DNA of 64,000 nt from Pampus argenteus (lineage: Eukaryota; Chordata; Actinopteri; Scombriformes; Stromateidae), in the NCBI GenBank assembly GCA_036937835.1, contig CM072870.1, positions 3,928,501-3,992,500 on the forward strand. The letters run 5' to 3'. Under the pieces are notes generated by a model, which worked only from the letters and a program-made list of their open reading frames with translations, was not told the origin of the DNA and made no database searches. Numbering within the stretch: the stretch's first letter is position 1; each line of letters opens with the position of its first letter. The position numbers and the translations under genes are program-made. Of this stretch, positions 43,192 to 55,508 are shown piece by piece.

Positions 43192-45009
43192 CTTCCTGCA
43201 TCTTTTCAGTCCGTCCAGCTGATTTGTCGCTGTGCTTTGGTCCATAGTTCTGTTTCTTCCAAGAAGAAAACAGCAGACACTGATGGAGAATATTACTGAA
43301 TGCAAGATGCTTCTTATTAGCCGGAGAGCAACAGGTCAAACAGAGATATTAGATAGCTGGAGAAGGATGTGATCTCTGAACAAACAGGAAGTGTGTCTAT
43401 TGATTGTTTGTGTAAATAAAAACAGTTTGGGAGCTGATTAGAGTGGAGGAGGAGGGGATCTGAGCACTGGGCGTCTACCTGGGCCATGAATATTTGAATA
43501 TTTGATCCCCTCTATTGTTCAGGAAAAAAATATTCATGGAATCAAGAGAGCTTCTCTTCACCTGCCTCCCCTCCCTCACCCTGCGCCCCTCACGTACCCC
43601 CCACCCCACCCCCCCTGTTTCTTTCTTCTCATCTTCCCTCACCTCTCGCCTCCCCCCTCTCACTCCCTCTTGCTGTGGCTTTACATCTTGGCCTCGCTCC
43701 AATCTCCTCTCCAGTAATTGCCTCATCCAAAAACTTTCTGGAGAGGATGTAGAGGTGCTTTGTGCGCTCTTTTGTGTACCACTGACGACAATGATTGTTC
43801 GCAAATGAGCTGGCAGCATATTCATTCAGCAGGAGGTGATAAGGAGGTGCTGCCAGGGGCCAGAGGACAAGAGAAGATAGGAGGGAGGAGGAGGAGAGAG
43901 CGAACGGAACAGGAGGATGGGGAGATGTGAAGAGAAAGTGAAATTGAGGGGAGAGAAAAAAGGGAGAGACGGTGGTGCAGGGAAGTGTTTGGGCCAAAGA
44001 AGTGCTTACTTTCAGAAAGATGTGAAATAATCACGGCAGATTCTCCCAGCAGCACCAATTAAACTCCTCCAAAGAAATCATCTTAGTCAGGAAAATGTCT
44101 ATATATCAGTGAGCAGCCTCACCTCCCTCCTTTTATTCAATGCTATGGGGCTGATCTGTTTATTTAAAGGTTTGCATGAGGATTCTCTTCTGCCACAAAT
44201 CATATTCTTAAAGATTTTTTTTTTTTTTTCTTTTCATTATTTGCTGTTTTAAATAAGATTTTAATAATAAGCCCGCCTGGGGTCATGTGGTAGAAAGATG
44301 TGTAAATCCATGCAAAAAGATGAATAAAGTGAGAGAATGGGTTGAAACCGTGCATGTTTGACAGCTCATTCTCATTTACATTTCTCTGCGCTTGTTGTCT
44401 GATATAGAATCCGATCGCGGGGCTTAAAAACTGCAGCCAGTAAGCTGTTGAGCCTGCAGATAAAAATCACTGAACAAAAAAACAGCTCAGCGATACAATT
44501 CATGTACAGACAGTCACTGGAACACAAGAGCGAAGCGGCATAAATACACGTTTGAAGTTAATTCATTCTGATGTGGCGACAGATACTTATTGCTGTACAT
44601 GAATATGATCATCGCATATTTTAAATATCCATACAGCGGATCTCATAGCACAGCTGCCGTCATTAAACTTGTTGATTTAGTTTGACTATGCAGCAATCAT
44701 GAAACTGTATCTGCAGCTCAGCAGCATAGTCTCGTGTTTAGAAGCTGCAATCAGATTTCATGCTTTGACAATCTGACAACAGAAACATATGTATATGTAT
44801 GTGTATATGTGTGTATGTATTTCGTGGCATGTTATGTCACCAACTGTTTGAACTGTGTGAAATTACCTGCATGCGAACGTACAAAACAAACTAATAAAAC
44901 AGTCCACACAAATATTGCTCCATAGCGCTACTAGTGGTCAAAAACTACACAGGGTAGCTTTAAGGGAAACTTTCATCTCAACAGAAATACTGATTTTAAT
45001 GACTTGATA
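43192..45009. other. intergenic
   Basis: No gene. About 43,560-43,730 is C/T-rich and 43,830-43,980 G/A-rich, which produces long spurious frames on both strands. Segments 43,455-43,560 and 44,395-44,720 look like possible conserved non-coding DNA (see findings). Confidence 0.5.
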
Positions 45010-45244
45010 TAAAAAATAAAATAAAATACATGATTGACATCAAAGTCAATTAACAGCAGATTTAATTTTGATGCTCATTATATTTTGAGAATTTTCCTTC
45101 CTACTGTAAATTAATAATTTGCATTTTGGCATGTTTGTTGAACAGAAAATATTTTTTTCACATTTATTTTTTGATATTTATAGACTAACTGATCAATTAA
45201 TCAATTAATTCCCCCGTGAAAAGAACCATTAGTTGCAACCCTAG
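45010..45244 (-). mobile_element. MITE-like dispersed repeat (family B, minus orientation)
   Basis: The minus strand begins CTAGGGTTGCAACTAATGGT and continues AATTAATTGATTAATTGATC, the terminal sequence of the same family seen at 12,331 and 63,315. The inner boundary is uncertain. Confidence 0.5.
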
Positions 45245-46563
45245 ATCCATTTCTTTGTAACATTGCCCAGCCATAGAAGAATATCCACTGCAATGAAAAA
45301 CATATATATATTTTTTTCAGTCTCACATTCATATTTCTTCAGTGACGTAACCTTTTCATTCTACTGTAGTTGCTTTTTTAATACATTTAACTTTTCTCTG
45401 GCTGTGACTCTATATTTTAGAAAGAAAGAAGAAACTCTGATGTGAGTCGGGTAAAAATATTTGAATTCAGCAAACCCATCAGTGATAACCTTGGATTGTC
45501 TAAACTGGCATGTTAAGCATTTAAAAAAAAACATTTAAAAGATAAAGCTCTTCTTTCTTTCTCTACTTTGTGAAAATAGTTTTTAATTTTTCTCCACACG
45601 CATACATTTCAAATTGTGTAGTTCATGTCTTAAATGAACCTGCTGTAAGTGCCTTTAAAGGGGTTAGACTAAAGATGGAGAGATTTTTCCCCCTATGCAG
45701 TCATTATTATAAAGAAAATATACTGATCATCACAAACGCTGCAAGAACTTGAGAATTTATTGGTTCCCACAGTGAAAACATCATGGTCAAAAACCATACA
45801 GTAACCGATCATTGTTGGATATGTGCATTCATTTGACACATGTGCTATAGGCCCAACTATACAGAATCTTGTCTCCCTGAAGTGACTTTCACTTGAATCA
45901 ATGGGGCACTGTCGTGGAACATGGGAGCAGTTTTAGGACATGAACAGAAATCAGTCTAACTTGTAGTTTGTCTGCCTCCACACGATTAGACTGAGACTTG
46001 TAGTATCAGTATTAGAATACACTGTCATGTTAGCGTTTAGTTTAAATAACCTTTTGCCACTTTATATTTAGTTATGCTACTTCACGGTGTTAAACATAAA
46101 AAAAAAAAAAAATCAATCTTTACATGTACATATACTATAATAGGGTGATATATATTGTACATTTTAATTTGTCTAAAACAACACACAAAAAAAAGCTTTC
46201 CAGGCTCCTCGTTTTGCTTCTGATACCCGCTTTAGTTGTTTGGAGCCCCGGGGGCACGCTGACAATGCCAGTACGAGACAGTTGAAAACACCATTATCAG
46301 TTTCCCTGACTGCGTTTCCTTGTTCCGCTGCTAAAAAGACGAAGGCAGGATTTTTAGTTGGATGTTTCAACACTTAAGATGTCTGCTCAGATGTAGCCAG
46401 TCAGAGCAACCTTTCAAAGCCCACTGAAGGCTCTGTGGAACAGGAACGTACACGGAGTTGACTTCCTCCTCTCCTTTGTGCACCAAGATGATTATAAAAT
46501 ACAATTTCATTTTTCCTTTTTATTCCGTCTGACATTTGACAGGTGCGACGTGCACATGCACGT

Positions 46564-46594
<31 letters not shown>

Positions 46595-48331
46595 CACACA
46601 CACACTTGACTGCAGTTCTAAAACGGTGGGTTCAAAAGAGCTTAACTGTATTTTCTTTGATCTTTTATCGACGTTGCCTTTGCATATATGTGTATTGGCT
46701 TAATAAATCTACGCCTGGTTCCTGTTTGTGATGTGTAGAGTGAATATGGGCGTATAAATATGATTATCCACTGTGCAGCAATTACTCATCCTTGTTTTTT
46801 CGACGCTGACTGCACTCATGCCCCTGAGCCTCCACACAACACAACACCTAGATAAGAGACCAATCCACCGTAAACGCTCGGACTGCCGTATAGCTGTTAG
46901 ATGAATTAGTTTGTGACTTTTTCATTGAGATAGTGGTACATTTCTTAGTTTAAAATGGCTTGCAAAGCTGGAACGTCTTCTTCGAGCTTAATGTAGTAAT
47001 GCTTTCTATTACTACGTCCACTTATTGTGCGAACGCTACGAATGCCTTCAAGGAGAGACTATCAGAAAGTGTGTAATGTTATCTCCGTGTTCAGTTGGTG
47101 GAATGTAGCTAAAAGCATTTACCTTTTCATCGAGTACAAGCACTGTACAATTTGAGCTACTTGTACTATACTTTAGTCTACTCCACCACACTTCCTGGTC
47201 ATGTTTCATATGTCTATAAGTACGTTTTTTAAAGCGGCCACAGCAGGCTGTTAGATGCAGAGTTTCAGGGGTTGCAGGCTGCACACCTCTAACTCCTCAA
47301 CCAATTAACTGTCGTCAGTGTCCTGCTGCTGTGTGGAAAACTAATGATGCTGTGTTTCAGCATGAAATCACATATTGACTGACATCTTTATTAAAACGGT
47401 GTTCGTTTGTTTGGCTGCACTGCAAACGGATACACCAGCTGCTCCTGCGTTAAACTGCACTTTCTGTTACTACAGTAACCGGGGTGACATCAAATCAACA
47501 AGGACTGCAATCTTAAGGATGCACACGTACAGATTCTAAACTGTATGTGTCCTTAGCTTCGAGCTATATAAACAATGACTTGACTTTGTTCTCTCCAGCT
47601 TTCTGTAGTGTGGTTTCTCCCTCACTGTGTGACAGATATTTGACAGATGACTAATGAATGAAGGGATGGATGTGACTCTCTGCCTCGCTGTAAAAGAACA
47701 TCTTCACTTTGTCACCTGTATGAACACATGAACAAGCTTTCGGGTCTGCCTATCAATAGCAGAACAGAGCTGATGATTCATCAAACCAATTTCCGCTGAT
47801 TAGTCAACTTAATTGCAGTATTTCTGGCACCATTTCCGTCAGTCAGTTCAATCAGCATTCTGAATCATACTCAACCCAACAGTGTAAAGTGACCCATTGA
47901 TTTTTCATGTGTATTGTTGGATTTTTAGCATGAAGGTTTTTGGTGCGCGATCACTTTGTCTCAACTCATGTATGCACACACCAGTTAAACATCGGTTTTA
48001 CAGACTAGGCAGATCATTACGGGCATGTTGTATATTTCCAGCTTAACTGCGTAATGCATGTTACAGGTACTCAATAGTTGACTGAGCAAGGAGTTCATTG
48101 GTATCCATGGTGATTGACATTTCCAGCTTATGGAAAATGTTCCTGTTGTATGGAATGTATTGGTTTGAGAAAAGGCCTGTAAGTGTACGATTAACACATT
48201 TTTATACCAGATCTCTAGCATATGAAGCATAAGTTGGCAATTTGCTCCATTTGTGTAGAACCACCTGGCTTTGTCAGTGTTTAATTTGATTCATTTTCAC
48301 TTTTTATCTGAACGTGCTGCTATCCCCTCAG
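45245..48331. other. intergenic
   Basis: AT-rich DNA with a CA/CGCA microsatellite (46553-46605). About 47,095-47,190 (GAGCTACTTGTACTATACTT) resembles a common fish repeat. No gene seen. Confidence 0.5.
46553..46605. repeat. CA/CGCA compound microsatellite
   Basis: GCACGCACG units followed by about 15 CA units. Confidence 0.95.
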
Positions 48332-48438
48332 GGATGGACTTTGTGATGCAATGCAAAGCCAAATTGCTTGTAATTTGTCACTGTGGCGCCTGGGTTAGCA
48401 TAGTGTTAGCAGCATTTTCCAACACTGGACAGACTCAG
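48332..48438 (+). other. exon-like segment, unidentified
   Basis: It lies between GCTATCCCCTCAG and CAG|GTAGGC and is open in the frame reading MDFVMQCKAKLLVICHCGAW. No recognised family. A non-coding RNA exon or chance is as likely. Confidence 0.2.
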
Positions 48439-48980
48439 GTAGGCAGTGTTGGCGGTGGAAAGATAGGAGATGGGATAGTGTACGTGAAGTCGCACTAGAA
48501 ACTCCTGCTGGTTGACCAGGCTTCCTCTGGAGGAGGATGTAGAGACAACACTGGTTCCAGTATTGAAAATGTGATTGTGTGGAGATATTTGCTCATCTCA
48601 GCACTCCTTAATTAAAGCACATTGTGTTAGGGCTTGGGCACACAGACTGCGTGGGTGTTTCTAAAGCACATTGGCTATTTTTGTTCATGTAGATGCGGCG
48701 GCTTAAAATCATTTCTGCTCATTTTTTCCCAAGTATTTAGTTTGTTCCTCTTGACAAAATCACTAAATGGCCAGCTGATGATGGGGTCAGCAATACTGGG
48801 TGGAGGCGAGTGAGACAGGGTTTGATTATCTCTCTCTAGAGAGTTTAACAGTTGGGTGATTTTAGGATCCAGCAGCCCGGATCCCTCTCGTCATTATCCG
48901 AGTCAGTCTCGTTGCTGTCACCGGCTGTTCAGTGATGATTCCTCTGCGAGGCTCCTGACTCGTGGAGTGATACGTTATTA
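48439..48980. other. intergenic
   Basis: Nothing recognisable in about 540 bases. Confidence 0.5.
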
Positions 48981-48984
48981 GCCG

Positions 48985-49115
48985 TAATGTGTACAACATA
49001 AAATCGGTTTGAGGTTAGTAAACACAACCAAAGGTCATACATAAGGTGCACTGTTGATTTCTGAGAAAATGTAATGATTTTAGATGCGCCTTATAGTCCG
49101 AAAAAATACGGTACC
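48985..49115 (-). mobile_element. DNA-transposon terminus with CGGACTATAAGGCGCA
   Basis: The minus strand reads CGTATTTTTTCGGACTATAA, then GGCGCATCTAAAATCATTAC and ACAGTGCACCTTATG, the end of a MITE family widespread in vertebrates (a form with CGGACTATAAGGCGCACTTAAAA). Only one end is recognisable. Confidence 0.6.
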
Positions 49116-49469
49116 AAAATACCCCACAGACAGACAAGTTCAAGGTCATGAAAATACTGAACTATCAGAGAACTGATAACTGATAAAAGCAGGACAATGA
49201 GGGAAACTAAAAAATGACATGCAGTCATGCAGGTTCATCCTCTTTGCAACATCTCAAGTCTACAGCAGTGCTATTGGCTGTTGATGTTCCTGCATATACT
49301 GTATGCGGCTGTGTGTCTGTGTTTGTGTGTGCATGTGTCTTCCAGGCAGATTCAAAGGTGGATCTCAGTGCCAGCAGTAATCCCTGGTGATTTACTGTAG
49401 CTGCCAGCAGATGGATGGCACTGAAAGATAGACTCTGCCTCCGCTGTACCTCCCTTCTTCTAAAGCTGC

Positions 49470-49494
49470 GAGAGAGAGAGAGAGAGAGAGAGAG
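49470..49494. repeat. GA microsatellite
   Basis: Twelve AG units. Confidence 0.95.
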
Positions 49495-49499
49495 ACAGA

Positions 49500-52400
49500 A
49501 AGACACAATGCATTCACACCGCAAGGCAAAGATACAAAATCTGATCATTTGTGATAGTTTGGCAATGATGTGTCAAGGATCAGAGAGGCATGTTGAAGAA
49601 AGACATGGATAAAAACATTGACCAAGCAGCTAGCATTGTAGAATAAATCTCTATCACTGCAGACAGCACCGTAGGGCTCAAATCACTCAATATACTAATT
49701 TAGGTGTTTAATCATTTCAAGTTGTTTGATGATACAAATGACTAAATTGCAGCAACAAAATGAGAGCACAAATTGGTACTTTGAGGTAATGAGTTGTAAT
49801 TTGAGTTTACAAATTAGGGACACATTTATCAAAAGTTTTTCCCTCTGACATTTCCACAGCTCTGTATTTAGATGGGATCCATATGCTAATCAGTCTTCAT
49901 CGCTTCAGTGTATACCGCATGCTATGAAAATACAAAGCTCTGTATGAGAGCATGTCTTAATAAGTAGCATATTTCGTATGCCTCATCTCCACCCCGGTGA
50001 GTGCTGGTTCAAAGAATGGAACAAACCTTTTTTTTTTCTTTTCTGCTTTTGATTCAGACACTTACTCCAGGAAATAGCCACATACACTTTAAAACTCTCA
50101 CCATCTCCCACCTACCGTGCGCACCAAGCTAAGTACTAGCCATTACATGATCATATTTCAATCTTAAATAGTGTTACAAACTCACTCAGTACTGTGTGAC
50201 AAAGTTTAGCTTTGAAGGATTTTCTAGTCTGTCTTAATACAATACTGATGCGCCATTATGAACGTGGAAATGGGTCTTAGTTGCTGCAACATTTCCAAAA
50301 TCCATTACCATGGGTTACCAAATCTCATTTCAAAGTTCAGATGATGCTAAAACAAGTTGATGTATTCCAGTTACAGTCAGTATAAAATCCCTCTTTTTCT
50401 TACCGCAGACTGAAGTTCCTCTGTGGGCTGTGGTGGAGGGATACGTTCTGGTGGTTCTGTAGTCTGTTATCTGGGAAAACTAGTGCCCCAACAAGCTGGT
50501 TTTCAATGACAAATAAAACGTGAAGAATAAGAGCAGCGCATATTTGATGGCTGGAGAATTTTTGCAGTCTGTTTTTTTGGATTCAAATATTTTGGTGGAA
50601 GCCCTCTCCGAATCTTTATCAACGAATTACTGTAAAAATACAAATGTAGCATCAACACAACTATTACATTAAAATAAAACATTTCTTTATTTCAAGTCAT
50701 CAACTTTATGTCACCTACAGCTGAATATTTTGTGCCACCAAAATACCTGAAAACTCCAAATAGTCCGGACTCGGCTAGAAACTTTCCAGCGCTAACCCCA
50801 GCATCCACCTGTACATTCTGACTTACCCCGCGGGAAAGAGTTTGTTTTATCAAAAAAAACAAAAAACAAATCTATACTCTCGTGGTTTTGTTTACAACTT
50901 TTGTAACCCAAGTGATAAAAAAAAAGCTTAAATCGAGCGAGGAATGTCAAGGTTCGAACATTTCTGAGGTATGTTACGTGCATGTCTACACATGTATTCT
51001 ATAAACACTCCATCATAACACTCACACATTATTTCTCCTCTCATTGACGCCCTGCTCTTCCTTCCTCATTTTCTTGTCATCTACTCCTTGAAATGACAGT
51101 ATGCAATTTCTGCTCACAGAGTGGAGTAGCATTGTTTTTCAAAGGAGTCAAGAGTTCCTCCCGCTCTGCATGACTCATGTCTGGGCTGAATTGTTTTCTC
51201 TTCCCCTCCAAACGCCTCCTATTCACATCTCCCACAAAAGCCAATGTTTTAATTTTGGTCGGCGCTGATTCAAGGTGTAAATGAGGCCAATTTTCCTGTC
51301 ATTGTTGGCCTTTCAGAGTGAGCCAGCTTTCAGTGGTAATTAGACAATCATACGCTGATGTGATAGTTGGAAAGAGCAAGACATGTACCGGAATTGGACA
51401 TAATCACCTGGAGCGAGACCGGACGTTAGATCTATATTTGCTTTGCTCTTCAGGTGGGTTATATATGTTAACCAGAGTTGAGTGGGTGCAAAGCTTTCAC
51501 TTCTAAATGAATAATTTAGAAATCCCTGCAGTGTTATATTAGATTGGCAATCATATATTTATGATTTATGTTATTCCATTGTATGTAATGGTTGTATTTA
51601 AAGTTTAAACTGTAGTTTGTGAAGTATCGGAAACAACTCTTCATAATAAAAGCACCACAACGAAAATGACCAAATAACAGTCAAGAAAAACTGATCATTG
51701 ATGAGTAGCTGCTGTTCATTAGAGTTCCATCTGCATTGTATTACATTGTACAGGTTGTACTTATTTCATAGATCAGAAAGCTTGTACAACAACACAGATA
51801 ACACCAAACATGATTTATTGGAGTGACTTTTATACTTCATTGAATCCTTCTGTACCAAAATAAATGAAATGTAGGAAAACTTTGGTTGGAATTTCTAAAG
51901 TAACCAGAAGCATTTCTGGATAATAAAGTCCAGTTTGTCTCAAATGGGAAAACTACACAAATTCTCCTCATCAGCATTTTCTTGATTGTCCTGCACGGGG
52001 CCATGCGAGGTAACTATATAATGCATCCAGTTTATCAGCTGTTGACAGTCAGGTCCAACTTTAATACACAGCTGTTCTGGCTTAGCCAAATTTATTCTTT
52101 AAAGTCTTTTCTTCCCTCAATCCTCAATATTCCCCCAACATAGAAACACAGGAGTCTTCTGCATAATTCATCATGGGATGACTGTGTAATCATCTTTGTT
52201 CGTGAGAAGTCGTGCTTTTCTCGTCACTGTCGAAATAACTCCAAATAGCACATTACCGATGAGCCCCAGACACCGTTGCTATGGAGAAAATACTGGTAAA
52301 CCGCAGGAATCATAGCCAGTGTTGAAACTAGTCAATTAATCAATTAGTCATTTAACAGAATATTAAACGCCACTATTATACATAAAACCCCACATTACAT

Positions 52401-52879
52401 AGTTAGAAGGCTACTGCGGGCAAACTGGAGGGCAAGAAAACAAGACGTCTTCAATTCATCTTGTGCAGACGAGTTCACCATCTTTCAGTTCATTCGGTTC
52501 ATTAGAAGTGGCTTTCAGATGAAATGGATGTGAAGTAGTTTACCTGCTGCTCTTACATCGCCCAGAGAAGGAAACGAACGAAGCCTTGCATCAGCTGTTT
52601 AATCTGCTCATTAATTATACATGAAGCTTGCAGCATTATAATAATTGTTTACCAATTGGAAACCACCTTGGGCATAATTAATCTTTTTAAGTTGCCAATA
52701 CAGTAACAATGCCAACACAGTCTCCTTCGCTATGTCTCGCCACTCAATGAAACGCCATCAATTAGTTCTGCGGTGAAATTAATGCATGCACATATTGCTG
52801 AATGCCGTGATGTGTAGGAGGGAGGGAGAGTTGAACGCAGCCAGGGAAAAAGGAATAAGAGTAGTGGTGTTGAGATGAG
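49500..52879. other. intergenic
   Basis: No gene or RNA recognised. A family-B terminus-like piece (TTGAAACTAGTCAATTAATC) is at about 52,322-52,355. Two stretches (51,225-51,330 and 52,590-52,770) look like possible conserved non-coding DNA. Confidence 0.5.
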
Positions 52880-52884
52880 GGATG

Positions 52885-53265
52885 AGTGTTGTTTATTTAA
52901 TAGCGATGATGTGAAGATGAAGAAGGGTTCTCCGCAGACACCGTCTTTGCTCGTATAAAGAAGGTTTATTACAGTTCAGCAGCAAAGTCCAGCATCAGAC
53001 AGGCTCCATGGAAGCCTGGAGAGGTTCAACCAATAGGAAACACTCTTCATTATTTAAAGGCTTCTTATGCATTAATCCTACAGCCATATGCAGCACTAAT
53101 TACATACCAGAAGGGAAGTAGAGGTCCTCTTATTACCTTATCAGCCATATGGCCTCTTGTGAACAGTCTCCTTTCAGAAAAACGCACAACTCATAGGACA
53201 TCAGATACCACATGATCTGTCAGTAATGATGAAGGTGTAGCTACGATTGCGCCAGGTGTAACAAA
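52885..53265 (-). mobile_element. LTR-like segment, boundaries uncertain
   Basis: On the minus strand this starts TGTTACACCTGGCGC, contains a TATA-like CCTTTAAATAATG, then AACTGTAATAAACCTTC followed by GAGCAAAGACGGTGTCTGCG, and reaches TTAAATAAACA. The order promoter, poly(A) signal, short downstream region is LTR-like. I could not find a target-site duplication, so this stays tentative. Confidence 0.35.
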
Positions 53266-53449
53266 ACTAGGGAGAGAGGTGGAGATGTCGAATAATTCAA
53301 ATCAGACGCAGCTTTTCCATGTGTGTGTGCACAGACTTTAAAGTCCTATAAAACATATTTAAGAGACTTTAATCCTTGTTGTATTAGTATTTATAGGTCA
53401 TTTGTTTTATTTAAACCTGTGCAAACAAACAGCTTTTTTTTTTTTGCAT

Positions 53450-53535
53450 TATCCATCCATCCATTTCCCACCGCTGATCCAGGATTGGGTCACAGTAGCA
53501 TTAGACTGAGTTAGGAAATCGCAACATCTTTCACC
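53450..53535 (-). mobile_element. RTE/Rex3-like LINE 3' end fragment
   Basis: The plus strand shows CATCCATCCATTTCC followed by ACCGCTGATCCAGGATTGGG. Read on the minus strand this ends in GGAAATGGATGGATGGAT, the GATG-type tail known for the fish RTE element Rex3. Confidence 0.45.
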
Positions 53536-55477
53536 CCAGCGATGACATTTTCTGGTTTCCACACAAGGCTGTAGACATTAGGATATGGCTGACGATTTTC
53601 TTATATTTCTTTTAGTCTGCTGAACTTTTTAATGGGAGCCGATGGCTCTGATTCTGTGGAAGATGCACTGTTAGTGTTGAGTAAAGAGGAGAACCAGCCA
53701 TGAAATCTCTCTCAATGGCTCTCAAGGTTAGTTTTGTAAAACTGATGCATTATTTTGCCAATAAACAATAAAAACCTTCTTTGCACTTTTCAAAAGAAGT
53801 GAGTCAAAATGTTTCACAAAGCTTCCTATAGACAATCGGTGTAGCATAATGTACTTCATATAAGAATCATCCCTCTCCACCTGCAGCACATAGCAGCGTA
53901 ATCAACTCTGCACAAATACCTCGGCCTTTATATTGATGACCATATTATACTACAGAAGGTTTTTGCTGAATCAGCAGTAAGAGCTTTAAGGGGAAATCAG
54001 ATTTTTCTTTAAAACTTTTTTAAAGTGTGTGTGTGCTATGATTGCTTATTCTGGTTAGGGTCTTATGTGCAAATTAGTGCAAAACAGTATTAAATAATTT
54101 GTGTGTGTGTGCAAAAATATGCGTGTGCCACCAATGGTGGTAGTAGTAGATGTCTAATGTTCTTGTCTAGCAGTGTCTAGAATATACACAGAGAAAAAAG
54201 TAACTGAAACTAACAAAGGATGGCTAATAGCAGGACACATCAGGTCCGTCTGTCATTAACTAGTGAGACACAGACATGACAGCGGCATGTGTCGACGTCA
54301 GTGATTGGCCACCTGGGAACCCTGCTGGCTGAGTGGCCAATGATTGTCTTTTGGCTCGATAGTTCTAGAGTTGACGACTTGTGTGCACAAGCAGACGTTT
54401 CCTCCCGCTGTTTACTCACACACTCTCACCCCAGACACGCATCGATATCTCCAAATACTGGAACACACTCGCATGAACACAAGACAGGGTGTCAGCAGTC
54501 ACACGTAGCTGACTCACAGAAAAGCAGGGTGGGGAGAGGGGGGGTCGGGGTGTGTTTGTTTGATCTGTGTCCCTTGAGGGCTTCAGTCCGTGGGAAACGT
54601 ACCCTCTGTCCTCTACCTGGTGAAGGAGAGCAGCTTGACTTTGTTCGGTATTGATGAATAATGTTTGCAAGCTTGGAGCCAAAAGAGGCTTCACACTGCA
54701 TATTCACTGATAGATGCTGTGTGGTTTGTTTAACAATGGGGGGCGGGGGCAAAGGCCTTCTACGCTGAAAAGGAGAGAGTGAAGTAATATCGAAAATGTC
54801 TCCAATCAGTTCAGGGTCTGAACTGGAAAATGTTTTGATCATTGTTTGTGTCAGCTATAATAACGCTGTACTCACAAAGTAATATCTGAGATCTGACCGC
54901 AGTGACAAAGCTGACAAAGAAGTACTGAGATCTTTTACTTAAGTAAAAGCAAAAAGATCACAATAGGAAACAGCCTGTATTCTAGATTTTAAACAAGATC
55001 AGACGTACTGGTTGCAAAATGTGTTTTAAAGATAAGGCTGGTGATCTCTCTTTTATTAATTATTGTCAACAGATCTTATTCCTCTGTTCCACAGACCTCC
55101 ATGGTCCAAAACCTATTAAACACTAGTGTGGCTGTGAAATCAGTGGCTACTGTAGTTTGTTTAGAAACTTCTCCAAACACAAATGACAGCGATCACGTTT
55201 TCAGTCTCAGGAGAAAAGTTCCTTATATGGCAGATGCCACTGAGCATGTACGGGAACACAATAACAAAATTACAGCCATACATGATCTACTAAGAATACT
55301 TGCTCGTTTAATTAGTCCTCATTTTGCTGGCGGCCCCCTGGAAGCCTCTTGGGGAGTCGTTGAATCCCTGTGAGACCCCCAGCACACCAAACACACAGCC
55401 ACCTCAACTGTTTGATTGGCTGCACAGCATGCATAAACCAAACGTATAGAAAATATGATCATATTGGAACAAGGAAA

Positions 55478-55508
<31 letters not shown>

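Noticed and set aside
43475..44058. Several 70-122 codon frames on both strands
   Set aside because: Artefacts of C/T-rich and G/A-rich low-complexity DNA.
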